Part shown: positions 35,585 through 46,334 of the stretch, piece after piece | Numbering within the stretch: position 1 is the stretch's first letter | How the letters are laid out: every line of letters starts with the position of its first letter | DNA from: Symbiodinium sp. CCMP2592 | Taxonomy: Eukaryota > Sar > Dinophyceae > Suessiales > Symbiodiniaceae | DNA length: 64,000 nt | Reading direction: 5' to 3' | NCBI GenBank assembly: GCA_905221615.1 | Contig: CAJNDT010004891.1 | Coordinates: 479,501-543,500, forward strand | The notes under the pieces: generated by a model | Told to the model about the DNA's origin: nothing | What the model saw: the letters and a program-made list of their open reading frames with translations, nothing else | Database searches by the model: none | Position numbers and translations under genes: made by a program

Positions 35585-38070
35585 CTCAGCGCGCAAAGTG
35601 CAGGCGGGTCAGTGAAGTCCTTCTCTCGCGATGTAGCATTCGAATGTTCACTTCGCTCGCATGGCAAGAGCTCTTCGTGCGTCTTAGTCTTAGCGGATCA
35701 GGGAGTGATCCTAACTGAACGCAATCCCCAACAGCCCCATCATGCCCCATCCATTATCAACCCAGCGTCACACACCCAAAAGAACGCGAAAAGAAGCACA
35801 ACCACAAATCCCACAGCCTGATAGACACCTGCACGCAGTTCAATTTCAACAAAAGAAAGACACCTGGAAAGGGCTTACGCATCAAACGCTGCAGACGGCG
35901 ATGCAGAGGATATGTCAAGAGGAGCCTCAAAGCAGCAAGTGAAGGAGCCCCTTTTGCATGAAGCTCGAGATGCGCCAAACCTTTCATGCTCCCCCCGCGG
36001 GTAACTGGCGATGTTCTCCCTTTCTCGGGGCATGTAGAGCCTTCTGAACCACTGCAGGTCCAGCCGGACAAGAGGACTTACTCCATGCTGTCCGAATCTC
36101 AGGGCGCAGGCCGAGCCTCGGTTCTCCTGAAACTGCTGTGAAGGTTCAGAACAGCTGTGCAGCAGTGCCAATTCGACAAGGCCTCCTCTGATGTTTTCTG
36201 TGATTCTTTCGTAGCTTTGCCTCGGACCCCTAGGTCGACGGCTTGATGCGGGGTGCTCTGGGCCTTTCCGGAGCTCTGCCGGAGCCACAGAAGCAAGCGC
36301 AAGATCGTGACAACACCTGATCCAATCGGCTGCAGGCCCTTCCTCTCAAACCGCTCGCTGGCCACCTGCCCAGGTAGGAAGTTGCGAAGAGCGCTGCCAG
36401 GAGCTGCGCTTCTCATCTGAATCGGTGCCAGGCATCGAAGAAGTCGCCATCTCGGAGACCCTGTCGTCCATGGCGAGCTCTCCCGAAGGGAACAAGGCCA
36501 TCTCTGCCTGATCCAGCGGCCAGTGGCTAGCGGCCAGCGGGCGATGCCTTCGAAGCTCCAGGTAGCCGCCGGACTGCTCGTCGACCTCCGGAAGGAGAAG
36601 CCCAGTGTCTGGGTCGACCCTACCGTGCAGCGCTCGCGCCCGAGAGCTAGGAAGCCCCAGTCGAAGGGCGGCACCTCTGAAGATGCCTCGACTTGCGGAT
36701 GCTGAGGCTGCGTTCTGCAAGGTGGACAGCCCCCACAATCGTGGACGCAGGAGTGCCCTTCCCAGGAAGGGGGGTTGACAGCACTGAATCATGAGGGCGC
36801 CTCCTGGAGCTGAGGCGTAGATCCTCCAAGGGGAAAGGTCGGGCCCTCGTCCTGTTGTAGGCGAGCTCTCTGCTCTGTAAGAGGTTCGAACAACCTTGGC
36901 AGAGCCTCCAAACAAGCGAGCACTGCAGTGTCACAACCAGCGTGCAAGCCCAGGCCCAAGGAATTAAAGGCTCCTGCAGAGCGTCCGGAATTCCGGTTTG
37001 TTTGCTATTTAACAGCATAGCGCGAATCAACAGTGATGAGGAGGGATGCCACAACGCCACCAAGACAAAGCACACCAAACTCGGAAGAAGTCACAAGGGA
37101 TAGCGGATAGCATCCATGCTCCTGTGCCAGTCAGGCAAAAGAACCAGCCCTGTAACTGCAGAGGTGAGATACGGTAAAGTAACTTACTTAGGTAATGCCT
37201 GTGTTGTGCTTGCTGGCGCTAAGGAAAAGGCAAGGGCAACAGCGGCTACAGCCACAGGGCTTGATCACTTCACAGCACAGTTGTACAGCTTCTTTCGGGC
37301 CACACAAGCGAGGTCTTGATGTGAAGTTCCGATTGCCATCTGCCACTTATGTGTCCTTATTGCCAGACAGTAGGCATCGAAGGCAACAGTGATCGAATGG
37401 CACCTGTAGCTACGATAGCCAATAACTTGACTTTGCCTCCTTGCCCACTACGGCATTCGGCATACGGCATAGAGCCACTTGCCACAGTCATGTTGCACGC
37501 TGCTCGCTCTCATTGAGCGGCAGGAGGCGTGCCTTATTCAAGCCAGCAGTCGACCACTTTGCTGTGCTTGCAGGCTGCGCCATCCAAAAAGCAAATCCAT
37601 CATAGCGCACTGCACTTTGTTGTACTGTATCACATTGCATGGCCCTTCCAAGTGTTGCCGTCGTGCTTGAGCTGGTAGACGTTAACAAGCAACGCAGTCC
37701 AAGTTGACGCATAATCCGCAGGACAACGAGCGCAAAGCGATTCAGATGGAGGAGAGAGCCAAGGTGCGGCGCTATCCAACTTGGTGCTTAGCTGCCAAGC
37801 ATGCTCTTCCTTATCTCGGTAATTTAAGCATCACGACGTGCGATGTTGTGGTGGTCCGGACCTTTCGGCTCTGAGCCCAAAGTATCCTAAAGTGTACAGA
37901 AGTTACCAGGCAGGGCCCGCAGCGCTTCGTTTCCTGGCAAGTCTGGTGAGACTGAAGCCAGCTCAGGTCTAGGTCGAGAGCACCATGGGCTACTATGAGA
38001 AGAGCCCTGTTGCAAGAAGACTCGGGATGCAGAGGGGCAGTATCTGGCTCGAGGCTGATGCACCGCACCC
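35585..38070. other. Stretch without a firmly supported gene
   Basis: The overlapping frames are ambiguous. The most protein-like are the two opposed readings at 36346-36915, described separately. The rest shows short frames only, with no repeat array. Confidence 0.35.
36374..36511 (+). CDS. Ambiguous exon, unknown protein
   Basis: After a ctgcccag acceptor the plus frame reads VGSCEERCQELRFSSESV, then IEEVAISETLSSMASSPEGN, and meets a tga at about 36510. A minus-strand frame over the same bases (36346-36915, 189 codons) is also open and contains VDPDTGLLLPEVDEQSGGYL. I prefer the plus reading because every supported gene here is on the plus strand, but the choice is open. Confidence 0.25.
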   Translation, partial: VGSCEERCQELRFSSESVPGIEEVAISETLSSMASSPEGNKAISA

Positions 38071-38077
38071 GTGCATG

Positions 38078-39573
38078 TGAGGAACGTTCAATTGCTGAAC
38101 GATGTGCTGGTAAGGGCTGCCGAGGCCGCCCGAAAGACGACTGTTTAGGGTTAAGGGTTTGGGGTGTAGGGCCAGAGTGTAGGGGAGCTGTTCCATTTTC
38201 CCGTCGAGCGGGGCATGGCCAATCGTTGTGGGCAATGTCTGCAGGACCAGGAGGCCGAAATCGATGCCGAGATCGCCCGCTTGGATGCTCTGAAGGACAC
38301 GGAGATGTTCGTTAGGCCTCGAGTCACTTGGTCTTTGCCTTTATGTTCTGTGGACAGGAAGATGACCTTGAGGAGCTGCGCCGAAAGCGTCTCGAGCAGA
38401 TGAAGAGTGCCCACTCAGAACCTCGGCGAAGCTGCAGCTAAACGGATGGGGCTGGGGATGCTACCGCTACATACCGCTACCTCTCTGCCATGTTTAGCAA
38501 CTGCAGCCTGTGAGCAAAGGACAAGATGAAGAAGCTTGCCGTCGGACACGGTGAGTACACCATGATCGAGGAGAAGGCGCTCCTGCTCGGAAGATAGGTC
38601 TTGTACTGTCGTCGTGGGCCGTCCGGCTGAGCAGTGGTAAGGAAGACAGTTGCAGTAGACCTCTGGCATAAGTCGATGTCCCGCCTTGCCGAGGACTTCT
38701 TCGATGTTTCGAAGAAGAGCGAGCGAATAGTGAGGGCCCTGCCGATGCTTGTCGTTCTTGCTCAATCTCTGTGCTGCTGACCTCGTGAGGTCGTTCACTT
38801 CTGGAGAGAGAGTACTTGGAGATGTGAGGTCATGGACAAGCATTTGAGGTGTGCTAGTCTGCACTTGCTGTGCTGAGGGGAGGGGGTGAACGAGTTGGAA
38901 CACTGCGCAGTGGCCCAGGCAGCTTTGCCAGAAGCACTGGGGTACCCGCTTTGTCAAGATCAACGCCGAAAAGGCCCCGTATCTTGCAGAGCAGCTTGTC
39001 TGACCTTCGAAGGTCAAAGGTCTCAGCACACCAGCAGATGGTCAGATTCCGGGCGTGTGTTGCAACGAAGACGAGAGCTTCAAAGCTGAGGCGATTACAC
39101 ATTTGGTGCCTGCCATCTCTCGTGCTTTGTGTGGACCGGTGCACATCTTGTCTGGAGATGCTTTTCAGCGAATTGCACAACTGCAGAGGGTGATCATGGC
39201 GGTGCTGCAGGACGGCAAGACTGAGCACACCATCGTTGGCTTCAGCGAGTTTAAGACTGGAGACGAGGCCCTCAGCCGTGCTTAAGAAACAGATAAGAGC
39301 CGGGCTTTACCTAGTGTTTCGTATTTAGATGGCATAGACTGAGCTTATTCGTATCCTGACATGTTGAGCTCTTCCCCGTGTGGCCTGCTCCGCTTCATGG
39401 GGAAGGTCACAACAGATGAACTCGAGGAACACCTCGCGAAGTGGGGCGCAGTCAGCTCAGAATGTCTGCCCTGCCAGCCTGTCTTCGACCATCTTCGAAG
39501 TGATGTCGATCTGAGGTCATCAAGTATGACTGCTGAACAGCCGAGTTTTCATGCCGGACTGTTTCCTTGCTAA
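38078..39573 (+). CDS. TXNDC9 / phosducin-like protein 3 homolog
   Basis: A complete or nearly complete gene for a thioredoxin-fold cofactor of the CCT chaperonin that helps fold tubulin and actin. Phase-consistent exons are 38245-38310, 38358-38408, 38520-38576, 38694-38729, 38790-38848, 38919-38997, 39169-39267 and 39406-39573. The joined frame follows human TXNDC9 in order: AEIDAEIARLDALKD (N-terminal helix), EDDLEELRRKRLEQMK, KLAVGHGEYTMIEEK, DFFDVSKKSERI, VVHFWRESTWRCEVMDKHL, WGTRFVKINAEKAPYLAEQL, VLQDGKTEHTIVGFSEF and TTDELEEHLAKWGAV. The thioredoxin active site is replaced by STWRCEVMD, with one Cys only, as is normal for this family. The N-terminal piece QLLNDVLVRAAEAARKTT (about 38080-38130) probably precedes exon 38245. 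Introns are 47-171 nt, three GC-AG and four GT-AG. The C-terminal tail after WGAV is not conserved and the stop is tentative. Confidence 0.88.
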
Positions 39574-39891
39574 GAATTCTATTCGGGGATGCAGGAAGGC
39601 TTTCCAAGGTGCTGTAGTTGCAAGCTGCAAATTGTGATAGACTCTAGACACGAGACGAAGGTGTGAGCACCTCGGAGAGCAAGTAAACGGCTTCGAGAGC
39701 CTCGGGGCTCGTGGAGGGCGTCTCTGCGATATACCGCCCCGGAGCTCTTCTCGGCCATCCTGCAGAACATGGCATGGTAGCTAGGACAGCTAGGACCTTC
39801 CTGTGCATGCAGACCAGAAGGTGCTGGCGCAAAAGAGCAGGGAGTTTTACGTTCCGTGCTGAGACAATGGTTGCTTCTGCCCCATCTGCAG

Positions 39892-42110
39892 GCAGTTCGT
39901 AGGGCACAGTCGCAGCTGACCGACGTCCTTGACACCCTGGAAGAGGAAGACCGGAAGGCCGCGGCATGTCTGCCGCTCTGCGGAGGATTTATTAAGCATG
40001 TGGGGGCAGGGAACGATGGGCAGGTGATGGTTTTCTCCTTGCAGCCGGGGCCTCCTCGACGTCTGTGTCAATTTGTGTGGCCTTTCCTTCGCCTGAAGCG
40101 AGGTTCCTGCGTGAGCGCGAGGAGAAGGCCGCGGAGGAGGTCGCCCAAAGAGCTGATGCCAGGGGCTCGGAGAGAACTGACAGAGCAAAGCAGAGAGCTA
40201 CACTAGACTTAGAGCTCTTTCAAGGCGCAGCGAGCGGCAGGACCGGGCGCAGGGCGCTAAAGCTTTACATGGCCCTGGCTTCTTCGCCATCTTCTGCTCG
40301 AGGACCCAGGGCTCCACCGCCTCCGGGCCAGGGGCCCAGCGTGGAAGAGCTGGCCCGGCGGATCGATGCCCTCAGAGCGGAGAAGGCTCGGCCCCAAGAA
40401 AGCCTTGACAACTCTGAAAGCAGTCTTGAAGTGCTTAAGTCTTAAACTCGTCCTCAAGTCTCAAAGAAACTCTTAAGTCTTGAAGTGCTTAAGTCTTAAA
40501 CTCGTCCTCAAGTCTCAAAGAAACTCTTAAGTCTTGAAGTGCTTAAGTCTTAAACTCGTCCTCAAGTCTCAAAGAAACTCTTAAGTCTTGAAGTGCTTAA
40601 GTCTTAAACTCGTCCTCAAGTCTCAAAGAAACTCTTAAGTCTTGAAGTGCTTAAGTCTTAAACTCGTCCTCAAGTCTCAAAGAAACTCTTAAGTCTTGAA
40701 GTGCTTAAGTCTTAAACTCGTCCTCAAGTCTCAAAGAAACTCTGAAGTCTTGAAGTGCTTAAGTCTTAAACTCGTCCTCAAGTCTCAAAGAAACTCTTAA
40801 GTCTTGAAGTGCTTAAGTCTTAAACTCGTCCTCAAGTCTCAAAGAAACTCTTAAGTCTTGAAGTGCTTAAGTCTTAAACTCGTCCTCAAGTCTCAAAGAA
40901 GCCCTGCAGCCCGGCTCTTGGACTCTTCCTCCCCTTCTTAGCCTCGGCAGGACGAGCTCGGGTCCGAGCTCCAGGCCTTGCAGGACATCTGCCAGCGCGA
41001 GCGGGGCATCGCCAAGGACCGGCCCCTCTCACTGGCTGGGTGGGTCAGTTTGGGGGGCGTATACTGTATTCGTAGTAAGGAAGACCAAAAATAGTATTCG
41101 TAATTTATTTAGGCCCCTATATAACTATGTAGGGTGGGTTAGGGTGGGTGTCTTGATATGTCGAGATCTGTAAGGTAATGTTGCAAGGATCGGCAGAAGC
41201 TTCACCAGATGGACCTGGAGGAAATCCACCTGCAGATGCAGGCTGCATGCTGCATGCCACGCGGTGCTTTGCTAGTTGCATCAGACCGACCTGTCTCGTG
41301 AAAGAGCGCAGAGATCGACTTTGGGATACACCTTGCGGGGTGCTTTTAGGGTGTCTGGTTTGTAGGAGTGGTCTCATCAAGAAGAGGTTGCTCCAAAGCG
41401 TTGCTGGCTGCAGGTCAGGATGTCTGATTCGGAACGCTTGTGGAAGATCGCTAAAGAACGAGAAGGTCGCATCCAGGACTTTTCGGGGGACGTGTCATTT
41501 GGGGATGAACTTGGGACTGCCCTCATGGCGCCCGCAGCCTTCCAGTTTGAGGTCTCGCAATGCTGGGCAGGCTTCTGACGTTAGCCTTGGCATTGGACCC
41601 GAAGCATCACACAGCTGTCCACAGGAGCTGCAGTTGCGCCTTGTGAAGCGCAAGGAGCAGAGGTTTGCTCAGGCGGGACTGCTTTGGGATTCAGGCAGTT
41701 CTGGATTTGCACAAACTAGGTGAACTTGGAACCCCCGCCCCCAAAGCCCCTTCAACCCAAACCCTAAACCCTAAATGCTTCGAGCTCAACTTCCCACTGT
41801 GCCAGCCCCGCATGGTGGGTGCGCGCTCCGAAATCATCAGCGATGGTGGCTTCTCGGAGTCGGCATCCCAGACCTCCAGCCCTGCATGGCTTGGCTTCCA
41901 TCAGGAACATGAGAAGAGTGCTACTCGTAGGACTAAGCATAATGTGAGCAGCGGATGATGATGCTATGTGTACATATCCACAGAATATGTCGTAATATTG
42001 TGGCCATCCGAAGTTGCCCCGCTGCTCAGCCTCTCGGAAATCGCGGATGACAAGAATGTATTGGACTTGTACATCACGCTCGGGCAGATTGAGGACGGTT
42101 GGACTCAAGC
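39892..42110 (+). CDS. Coiled-coil protein gene, multiple exons
   Basis: Splice-bounded frames are: 39892-39963 (AVRRAQSQLTDVLDTLEEED), about 40100-40435 (FLREREEKAAEEVAQRADA, then VEELARRIDALRAEKAR), 40951-about 41020 (ELGSELQALQDICQRERG), 41197-41241 (KLHQMDLEEIHLQMQ), 41414-about 41575 (MSDSERLWKIAKEREGRIQD) and 41625-41672 (ELQLRLVKRKEQRFAQ). A less certain piece, SEVAPLLSLSEIADDKNVLD, lies at about 42005-42070. Composition is Glu/Arg/Leu/Gln heptads throughout. The donors after 39963, 41241 and 41672 are GC. A 54 bp tandem repeat occupies the intron between the 40.4 and 40.95 kb exons. No known family; probably a structural coiled coil. Confidence 0.6.
40424..40905. repeat. Nine copies of a 54 bp tandem repeat
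   Basis: The unit contains cttgaagtgcttaagtctta and ctcgtcctcaagtctcaaag. The marker aaactcgtcctc recurs every 54 bases from about 40444 to 40876, nine times, nearly identical (one t to g change at about 40743). The first copy overlaps the end of the VEELARR exon, so the array starts at the exon-intron border. All frames through it contain taa stops. Confidence 0.95.
41757..41776. repeat. Short telomere-like CCCTAAA pair
   Basis: Two consecutive aaaccctaaaccctaaa units. Similar isolated pairs lie near 38143, 57105 and 58683 and a longer tract at 52.75 kb. Confidence 0.6.
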
Positions 42111-42599
42111 TTGCACGCTGGCCTAGTGTGGACATGCCTGGAGAAGGACAGGGCGCTGCAGGAACTTCCTCGACAAGGTTTTGAGCCAAGCGTTTGTACA
42201 CTTTTCGTCGGAGTTGTGTCTTCTCGCTGTGATTCTCAACTTGTTTCCGAGGCGAGGGAACTTGGCAGATCCCTCCAGAGAACAGCCTGTGCACGCTGGT
42301 GGGTGCCTTTCTTCAATGCCGACGCAGATCGGCTTCTGGGTCTTAGTCTTATGACATTCGTTTCTTCTCGGAGGTCATTGCCGAGTTCATGCACTGCGAT
42401 GTCGGAACTTCCGAGACGGCTGCCGGGAGCACAGTGGCCAAGGTTGCTTGTATTTAGGATGCAGATAGTCCCAGCGGAGTTGGCTGTTTCATCCCACATC
42501 CCATGCAGTAAGGTCGGCCTAAAGCCACGCTACGACTCGTTGTTGTCCTTCGGGCCTTTCGAGGCAGCCCTCTGCCGCTAGCGGAGACCGAGTTCATGT

Positions 42600-42700
42600 G
42601 GGCGAACCCTGTTGGAGGTCGGCGATGCAGAGGTCGAGCACTTTGCCCGGGCAGCTGTGCGGTTGGAGCTCCAAGCCGAGCCCCGAGACATGCCAGCTTC
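42600..42700 (+). CDS. Possible coiled-coil exon
   Basis: The frame LLEVGDAEVEHFARAAVRLE followed by LQAEPRD is acidic and helical, like the exons of the gene upstream. Borders are not clear. The surrounding 42.1-43.7 kb otherwise shows no supported gene; a 176-codon minus frame (41764-42294) has no recognised motif. Confidence 0.25.
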
Positions 42701-43155
42701 GCGACGGCGGCCCTGTCTTCCTAAAAACCTCGGAAGCTCTAGAGACTTTCGGAGTCGAAGCTCGCGAAGCTCCCGTGAGTCTTCCAGCCGCCTTCGAGTC
42801 TGCATCATGTGGTGCGGCGGAACCAGGCCTTCTCGACGGTGGGCTCTGCTTCCTATGCCCCGGGCCCCAGAAAGGAAGCAGGAAATCCCAGTTGGGCATC
42901 CTGCGGGAGCACCCCGGGAAAGTGCTCAGATACATCTATCCTTTGTTGATTGTGCACTAAATACATAAATAGATATGTATATATACACATATACACACTA
43001 TAAGCTATAAAGCTATATGCTGTGCATTGTATGATGGTTCATCTTGTCTGATGTTGAGGTCTTGGGCCGAGCCGCTCTGCCTCTGGCTGCCTTGTTGGAC
43101 TGCACCCCACAGGAGCGGAGGTGATTGGGTGCTGGATTTCGAGTTAGTGGTTTGG

Positions 43156-43157
<2 letters not shown>

Positions 43158-43202
<45 letters not shown>

Positions 43203-43211
43203 CAGTAGTGC
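43158..43211. repeat. (GTA)n triplet microsatellite
   Basis: About 15 consecutive gta/agt triplets. Translated frames are poly-Ser, Val or Tyr and are not genes. Confidence 0.9.
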
Positions 43212-43762
43212 TTTTGGGGTGAAGGTAGGGACACCCGTGAGGATCCCAATCCGGTCATTGCGGGCACTCTGTCCTTCGCGTACGAGGTCTGTTGCCGATG
43301 TTCTCCCGCTCGTCTTCTCCCCTTCCTGCAGCGACACAGACAGGCCGACACCCATGTGCAAATCGCAACCGTCCGGTACAAGGCGCGCTGAGTCCGCACA
43401 TGACCTCCAAGACCTCAATGCAGAACTCCTTGAGGCACGATGGCGAAAGAGCATCATCAAGCCCTTGGAGACGTACACGATCACTCGTGGCATGTGTCAT
43501 TCTTACTAGTAGCTATCGTTGTCTCGACCATGATCTGCTTGGACTGTTGTGGTGTCACTCAATATAAACAGGTCTCCAGTTGCAGCCGTTGCCGCTGTGG
43601 CAGAGAACGCAGGCGCACAGAGTGGTTGCAAGCAATAGCATCCACGAATCCACACCCTCGCTGGAAGCAGATTCGTGGATTCGGCTCGAGGAGTGAAACC
43701 AGAGATTCACAGATCACAGCGACTTAAGCTTGAAGGAGATCTAAGGAATTCGGAACGCAGCG

Positions 43763-44254
43763 ATGGGCGTGATTTCGGGGCTCTCCGCATTGTCTTACAT
43801 CCTGGCTCTCCTGGCTACGGGGGCTTTGCTCACCTTCACTGGGCATTCCCGCCTGGACGGGGAGCAGTGGTGTTTCTCCAACCCGGAAAGCATCAACGGG
43901 CCGTTTATAACTGCTAAGCACTGGTCCCTTGGAAGCTACGGCATTGCTTACATCACTGCGTCGGTGCTGAGAGAGCCGGGTTTCCAATGTACTACGATTG
44001 CCGGAGCGCATCTGGCCGAAAACATCACCTTCACGGGGCCAGCGACTTGCCGCACACTCATACCGATATCTGTGCACCATTATTGGAACACGGTGACGAT
44101 CAAGCAAACAGATGGGACAAACTGCAGCTCCTGCATGTATTCTGACGTCCCTGTGGGGGGCCCCTGGCCTCAAATTCCATGCGCGAAGCTGCCGCCGCAC
44201 ACCGGAGAGGGTGTTCCGGGATTCTTAGGCTTCCGCATCTCATGGGCTCCTTGA
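43763..44254 (+). CDS. Membrane-anchored or secreted ORF of unknown function
   Basis: An ATG (gcgATGggc) opens a 163-codon frame. Residues 5-26 (SGLSALSYILALLATGALLT) form one hydrophobic segment, a signal anchor or signal peptide. The remaining 137 residues contain seven Cys and possible N-glycosylation sites (NIT, NCS), with SYGIAYITASVLREPG and PISVHHYWNTVTIKQTDG, so an extracellular or luminal domain is likely. No family was recognised. The frame ends at a tga at 44252-44254, where a ttgattgcag acceptor-like sequence follows, so more exons may exist. Downstream pieces such as NACSHCPCKVHIYHVTS (about 44515) could continue the same Cys-rich protein. Confidence 0.45.
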   Translation: MGVISGLSALSYILALLATGALLTFTGHSRLDGEQWCFSNPESINGPFITAKHWSLGSYGIAYITASVLREPGFQCTTIAGAHLAENITFTGPATCRTLIPISVHHYWNTVTIKQTDGTNCSSCMYSDVPVGGPWPQIPCAKLPPHTGEGVPGFLGFRISWAP

Positions 44255-44858
44255 TTGCAGGGCTCTACCCTGGTGGAAGAAGCGCCACGTTTCCGAAAGC
44301 CAAAGCAGCTTGAAGACGATATCAAAAGGAGCGCGGCGGTTCCGCGCTATGCCACGCTTGGGCTGCAGAGAGTGACAGTCCAGACGGGCATTGGCATTGG
44401 TGATGCACATCTCCTTTGTGCCAGGGCCAGGCACCGCTGCTGCTCCTGGGTTGATGGATGCTGCGAAGGGGCTCATCGCATCTTCCTTAGAGTTGTGCTT
44501 GCTGCCCTCGCCGGTCAACGCATGCTCCCACTGCCCTTGCAAGGTCCACATTTACCACGTAACTTCCCTGGCAGAGACCCCGGTGTCCGGTGTGTCTCCG
44601 GAGATCACATGCAGAGCTCTTCACGAGTGCAGGTCCCCACGCAACCCGGTATGTCGGCAGAGAGCATGCAGCCCTACGTGACGTACGAGGCCGCAGAAAG
44701 GGTGTGATGTGCACTGCAGTGGTTTCCAAGCCTCTTCGCCAGGTTCCGGGACACAAGGCCCACTTCACCCAGAGCGGGAGCGGGCCCAACGTCACCTTCG
44801 AGGACCGGCTCTTCTTGCATTCTGTGGGGGCGCCACGTGGCCCTTCTCTTGATTTCAG

Positions 44859-45290
44859 GATGCCAGGCGGATGGTCGTTCGTGTGGACAGCGACTTCTGC
44901 AGGCCGAGATCTCCGGTGATCGTGCAGGACCCGGACGAAGAGCCCCCGTGTGCAGTGCAGGTGGGTGCAGAACGGCGGCGGACTTCACTTCCTGGTCTTC
45001 GACGCGTCGATGCCAGCTGCGGGCGACTCTGAGGACGCTTTCGTGGCGCGTTGCGCGTTGTTGGAGCCTGACCATTCGGAGCAGCTGGCAGGAACAGCTC
45101 GGCCTCGTCGGCGAGGCCCGCGTTCCGCTGAACCAGCTGCTTACGCAGCTGCCTCGATGCTTTGACCAGCTGGAGACAATATCCGAGAGTCTGAGAGTTG
45201 CAAGAGCGGGCCGCCAGTTCTGCGCTGAGGTCTCAGTACAATCGCGCGTCGGTCTCAGCCTGCTGCTGGCCTGCCGGGGGTGCTCTCTTG
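44859..45290 (+). CDS. Exons of unknown protein
   Basis: A well-bounded 34-codon exon (44859-44960) follows a pyrimidine-rich acceptor (ttctcttgatttcag) and ends at gtgggt. It contains MVVRVDSDFCRPRSPVIVQD and DPDEEPPCAVQ. A second frame at about 45075-45235 reads SWQEQLGLVGEARVPLNQLL and CFDQLETISESLRVARAG. The 'GEARVPLNQLL' phrase resembles the end of a C2 domain, but the rest is not convincing. These may belong to the EF-hand gene that follows. Confidence 0.4.
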
Positions 45291-45746
45291 ACGTCTTCAC
45301 AGCTGATCGCAGCTGCGTAGCGGTTCAGGTCCAGGGAAACTTCCCGCTGTTCCGATCCGGTGTCGGTGCAGAGCAGTCCGCCCAGAAGCCTGTGCAGCAG
45401 AAGCTTTTACTCTGGCAATCATGTCGTAGAGTCGTAGCGAGAAGGCAAACACGACACACCACAGATCAACATGATCAACAGTGCCATGCGAGGAACCACA
45501 TGGCGTTTGCAGCACTTCTGCAGCATTCAGGCTTCCGCCTGTTGGATACATCGAGCTGTCGGTTTCATGGCAGGCACAACTTCCTTTCGTTTGAGCTTCA
45601 ACTTTGATCAATGGTTTCCGGAATTGGAAGGATGATCCAAGCTCCGTCCTCGCGCCGGGTGTCATCGGCTTGTGCGCATCTCAATTGTCCATGGGACACA
45701 GCACGACATGCTTGCAAACGAGCCTGAACCAGCAGGTCTCCTTTCG

Positions 45747-46330
45747 AGGCTGACCGTGGAAGCATCACGGAGGAGCAATTCCAGGCCTGGGTCACCGAGC
45801 ACGAGGCACTGTCGAGCCACCGAGGGCTCGCTCAGCGCCGAGGTCCTTTGGCAGCGTGTCATCCGCCGCCTGCACGTGCTTAAGCTCGCTCCAGTGGACT
45901 GGCCCGGCGCACAGCCGTGCTGCAACTTTGCCAAAGCGCACCGAATAGCAGGCAACCCAAGGTGCGATTGGCCAGGCATGAAACTTCAAGTCCCAGAACC
46001 GTACCCAGCTTTGCCACCCTCTTGCCACAGTAGGATTTGAGAAGCGACATCTCAAGGGCCTGTGACATTGGAGTCCGCACCACCGGAATGTAGTAGTATA
46101 TTTTGCTATGCCCAAGTGGGCACGAACGAGCCTTTGATCCTTCAGGTTCCACAAGCACGATGTGGACCAGGACGGCTTCTGGTCAAAAGCGGAGTTCACG
46201 GCCCTGTGCTAAGTCCTTTTCCTGCAGCATCTTGCTGGAGACGGGTCTTGTGGACCCTGAGGCCGCGCTCTCGAGCATGCCTTTGGGCTTGTCCGGGGCC
46301 TTCGAAGCTCGAGTCCAGGGTGCAGGGTGC
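45747..46330 (+). CDS. EF-hand protein exons, partial
   Basis: Two exons carry EF-hand-like calcium-binding loops. The first (about 45747-45836) reads EADRGSITEEQFQAWVTEHE, a shortened or spliced loop with the D-x-G-x-I-x-x-x-x-F pattern. The second (46146-about 46208, after ccttcag) reads FHKHDVDQDGFWSKAEF, a near-complete loop (D-V-D-Q-D-G-F-W-S-K-A-E) with its glutamate at position 12. The following frame SILLETGLVDPEAALSSMPL (after cctgcag at about 46226) probably continues it. The complete protein could be a calmodulin-like sensor or a larger EF-hand enzyme or channel. Confidence 0.65.
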
Positions 46331-46334
46331 AAGC

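Noticed and set aside
36346..36915. 189-codon minus-strand ORF
   Set aside because: Protein-like in part, but the opposite strand also reads sensibly after a splice acceptor and no supported gene in the window is on the minus strand.
40424..40905. CRISPR-like array (regular 54 bp spacing)
   Set aside because: The units are identical end to end with no unique spacers, and lie in a eukaryotic intron.
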